Shown: positions 63,949 through 64,000 of the stretch, in pieces | Layout: every line of letters begins with the position of its first letter | Position numbering within the stretch: the stretch's first letter is position 1 | DNA from: a virus | IMG/VR virus record: IMGVR_UViG_3300022927_001476 | Location: 33,680 to 97,679 of that record | Direction: 5' to 3' (one strand) | DNA length: 64,000 nt | Made by a program: the position numbers and the translations under genes | The notes under the pieces: generated by a model | Seen by the model: the letters and a program-made list of their open reading frames with translations, nothing else | Told to the model about the DNA's origin: nothing | Databases searched by the model: none

Positions 63949-64000
63949 ACTAATTCTTTCTCAGTTAATTTTTTAAAAAGCCATTGTGCTTCCCATTTAT
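63945..64000 (-). CDS. C-terminal end of an upstream gene (partial)
   Basis: On the minus strand the last 17 residues are KWEAQWLFKKLTEKELV, ending in TGA that overlaps the next ATG (ATGA). Too short to identify. The coupling shows that the radical SAM operon continues past the window edge. Confidence 0.55.
   Translation of the reverse strand, partial: KWEAQWLFKKLTEKELV

Noticed and set aside
1-64000. tRNA genes, integrase, attachment sites, insertion sequences
   Set aside because: No cloverleaf, recombinase, transposase or terminal repeats were recognised. Gaps between genes are all under about 140 bp. A tRNA search program could still find one I missed.

Overview
This 64 kb window looks like part of the genome of a lytic, marine T4-like myovirus. 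It is AT-rich and packed with short genes on one strand that overlap or abut (ATGA and TAATG junctions). It carries T4-type replication proteins: a family B DNA polymerase, a gp45-like sliding clamp, an Rnh-like 5'-3' exonuclease and a DsbA-like protein. It also has T4-type late promoter boxes (ATAAATA), and no integrase, attachment site or repressor was seen. No photosynthesis genes are present. Host-like sigma70 promoters and a TctA/TctC transporter pair suggest a proteobacterial host (for example a marine alphaproteobacterium), but that is inference.

Layout. 0-3.1 kb: nucleotide metabolism (DHFR, thymidylate synthase, dCMP deaminase), a 2OG-Fe(II) oxygenase, and PhoH on the opposite strand. 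3.2-7.3 kb: two unknown genes, then a lysis module (GH19 endolysin, i-spanin, two nested lipoproteins, a TIGR02594-like hydrolase, two small membrane proteins, one with an EF-hand). 7.3-10.5 kb: DnaJ-like and ClpA-like chaperones. The dnaJ start codon lies inside a perfect 13-bp hairpin. 11.1-20.9 kb: a run of about eleven virion-type genes. Most begin with a short motif like the T4 capsid-targeting sequence, followed by varied cargo: PD-(D/E)XK-like, nucleotidyltransferase, HAD plus ParB/sulfiredoxin-like, glycine zipper, Cys-rich. 21.6-28.6 kb: DsbA-like, small membrane proteins, DNA polymerase, a nucleotide-sugar trio and the sliding clamp. 28.6-39.1 kb: a DpdA-like DNA transglycosylase, QueD-like, FolE and QueE, which with a QueC-like enzyme at 55.6 kb could put 7-deazaguanine in the phage DNA. 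Many small conserved unknowns are interspersed. 39.2-46.3 kb: Rnh, a MoxR AAA+ ATPase paired with a VWA/metallopeptidase protein, and conserved small T4-like genes. 46.3-47.5 kb: tail-fibre-like protein.

47.4-64 kb is different in style: mostly minus-strand accessory genes. It holds a TctA-TctC transporter without TctB, two AMP-forming ligases, a methyltransferase, a class IV aminotransferase, a GNAT-like protein, an Asp/Asn beta-hydroxylase-like oxygenase, a QueC-like PP-loop enzyme, and seven radical SAM proteins in three paralogous subfamilies. One of these is split into a core and a free-standing SPASM piece. This is the best candidate for an undescribed system: a phage-borne biosynthetic island of unknown product, possibly fed by the transporter.

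Transcription appears two-tiered. At least eight sigma70-type promoters have a spacer of exactly 17 bp and precede clp, dsbA, clamp, queD-like, folE, rnh, moxR and VWA genes. Six ATAAATA boxes precede virion, lysis-type or unknown genes.
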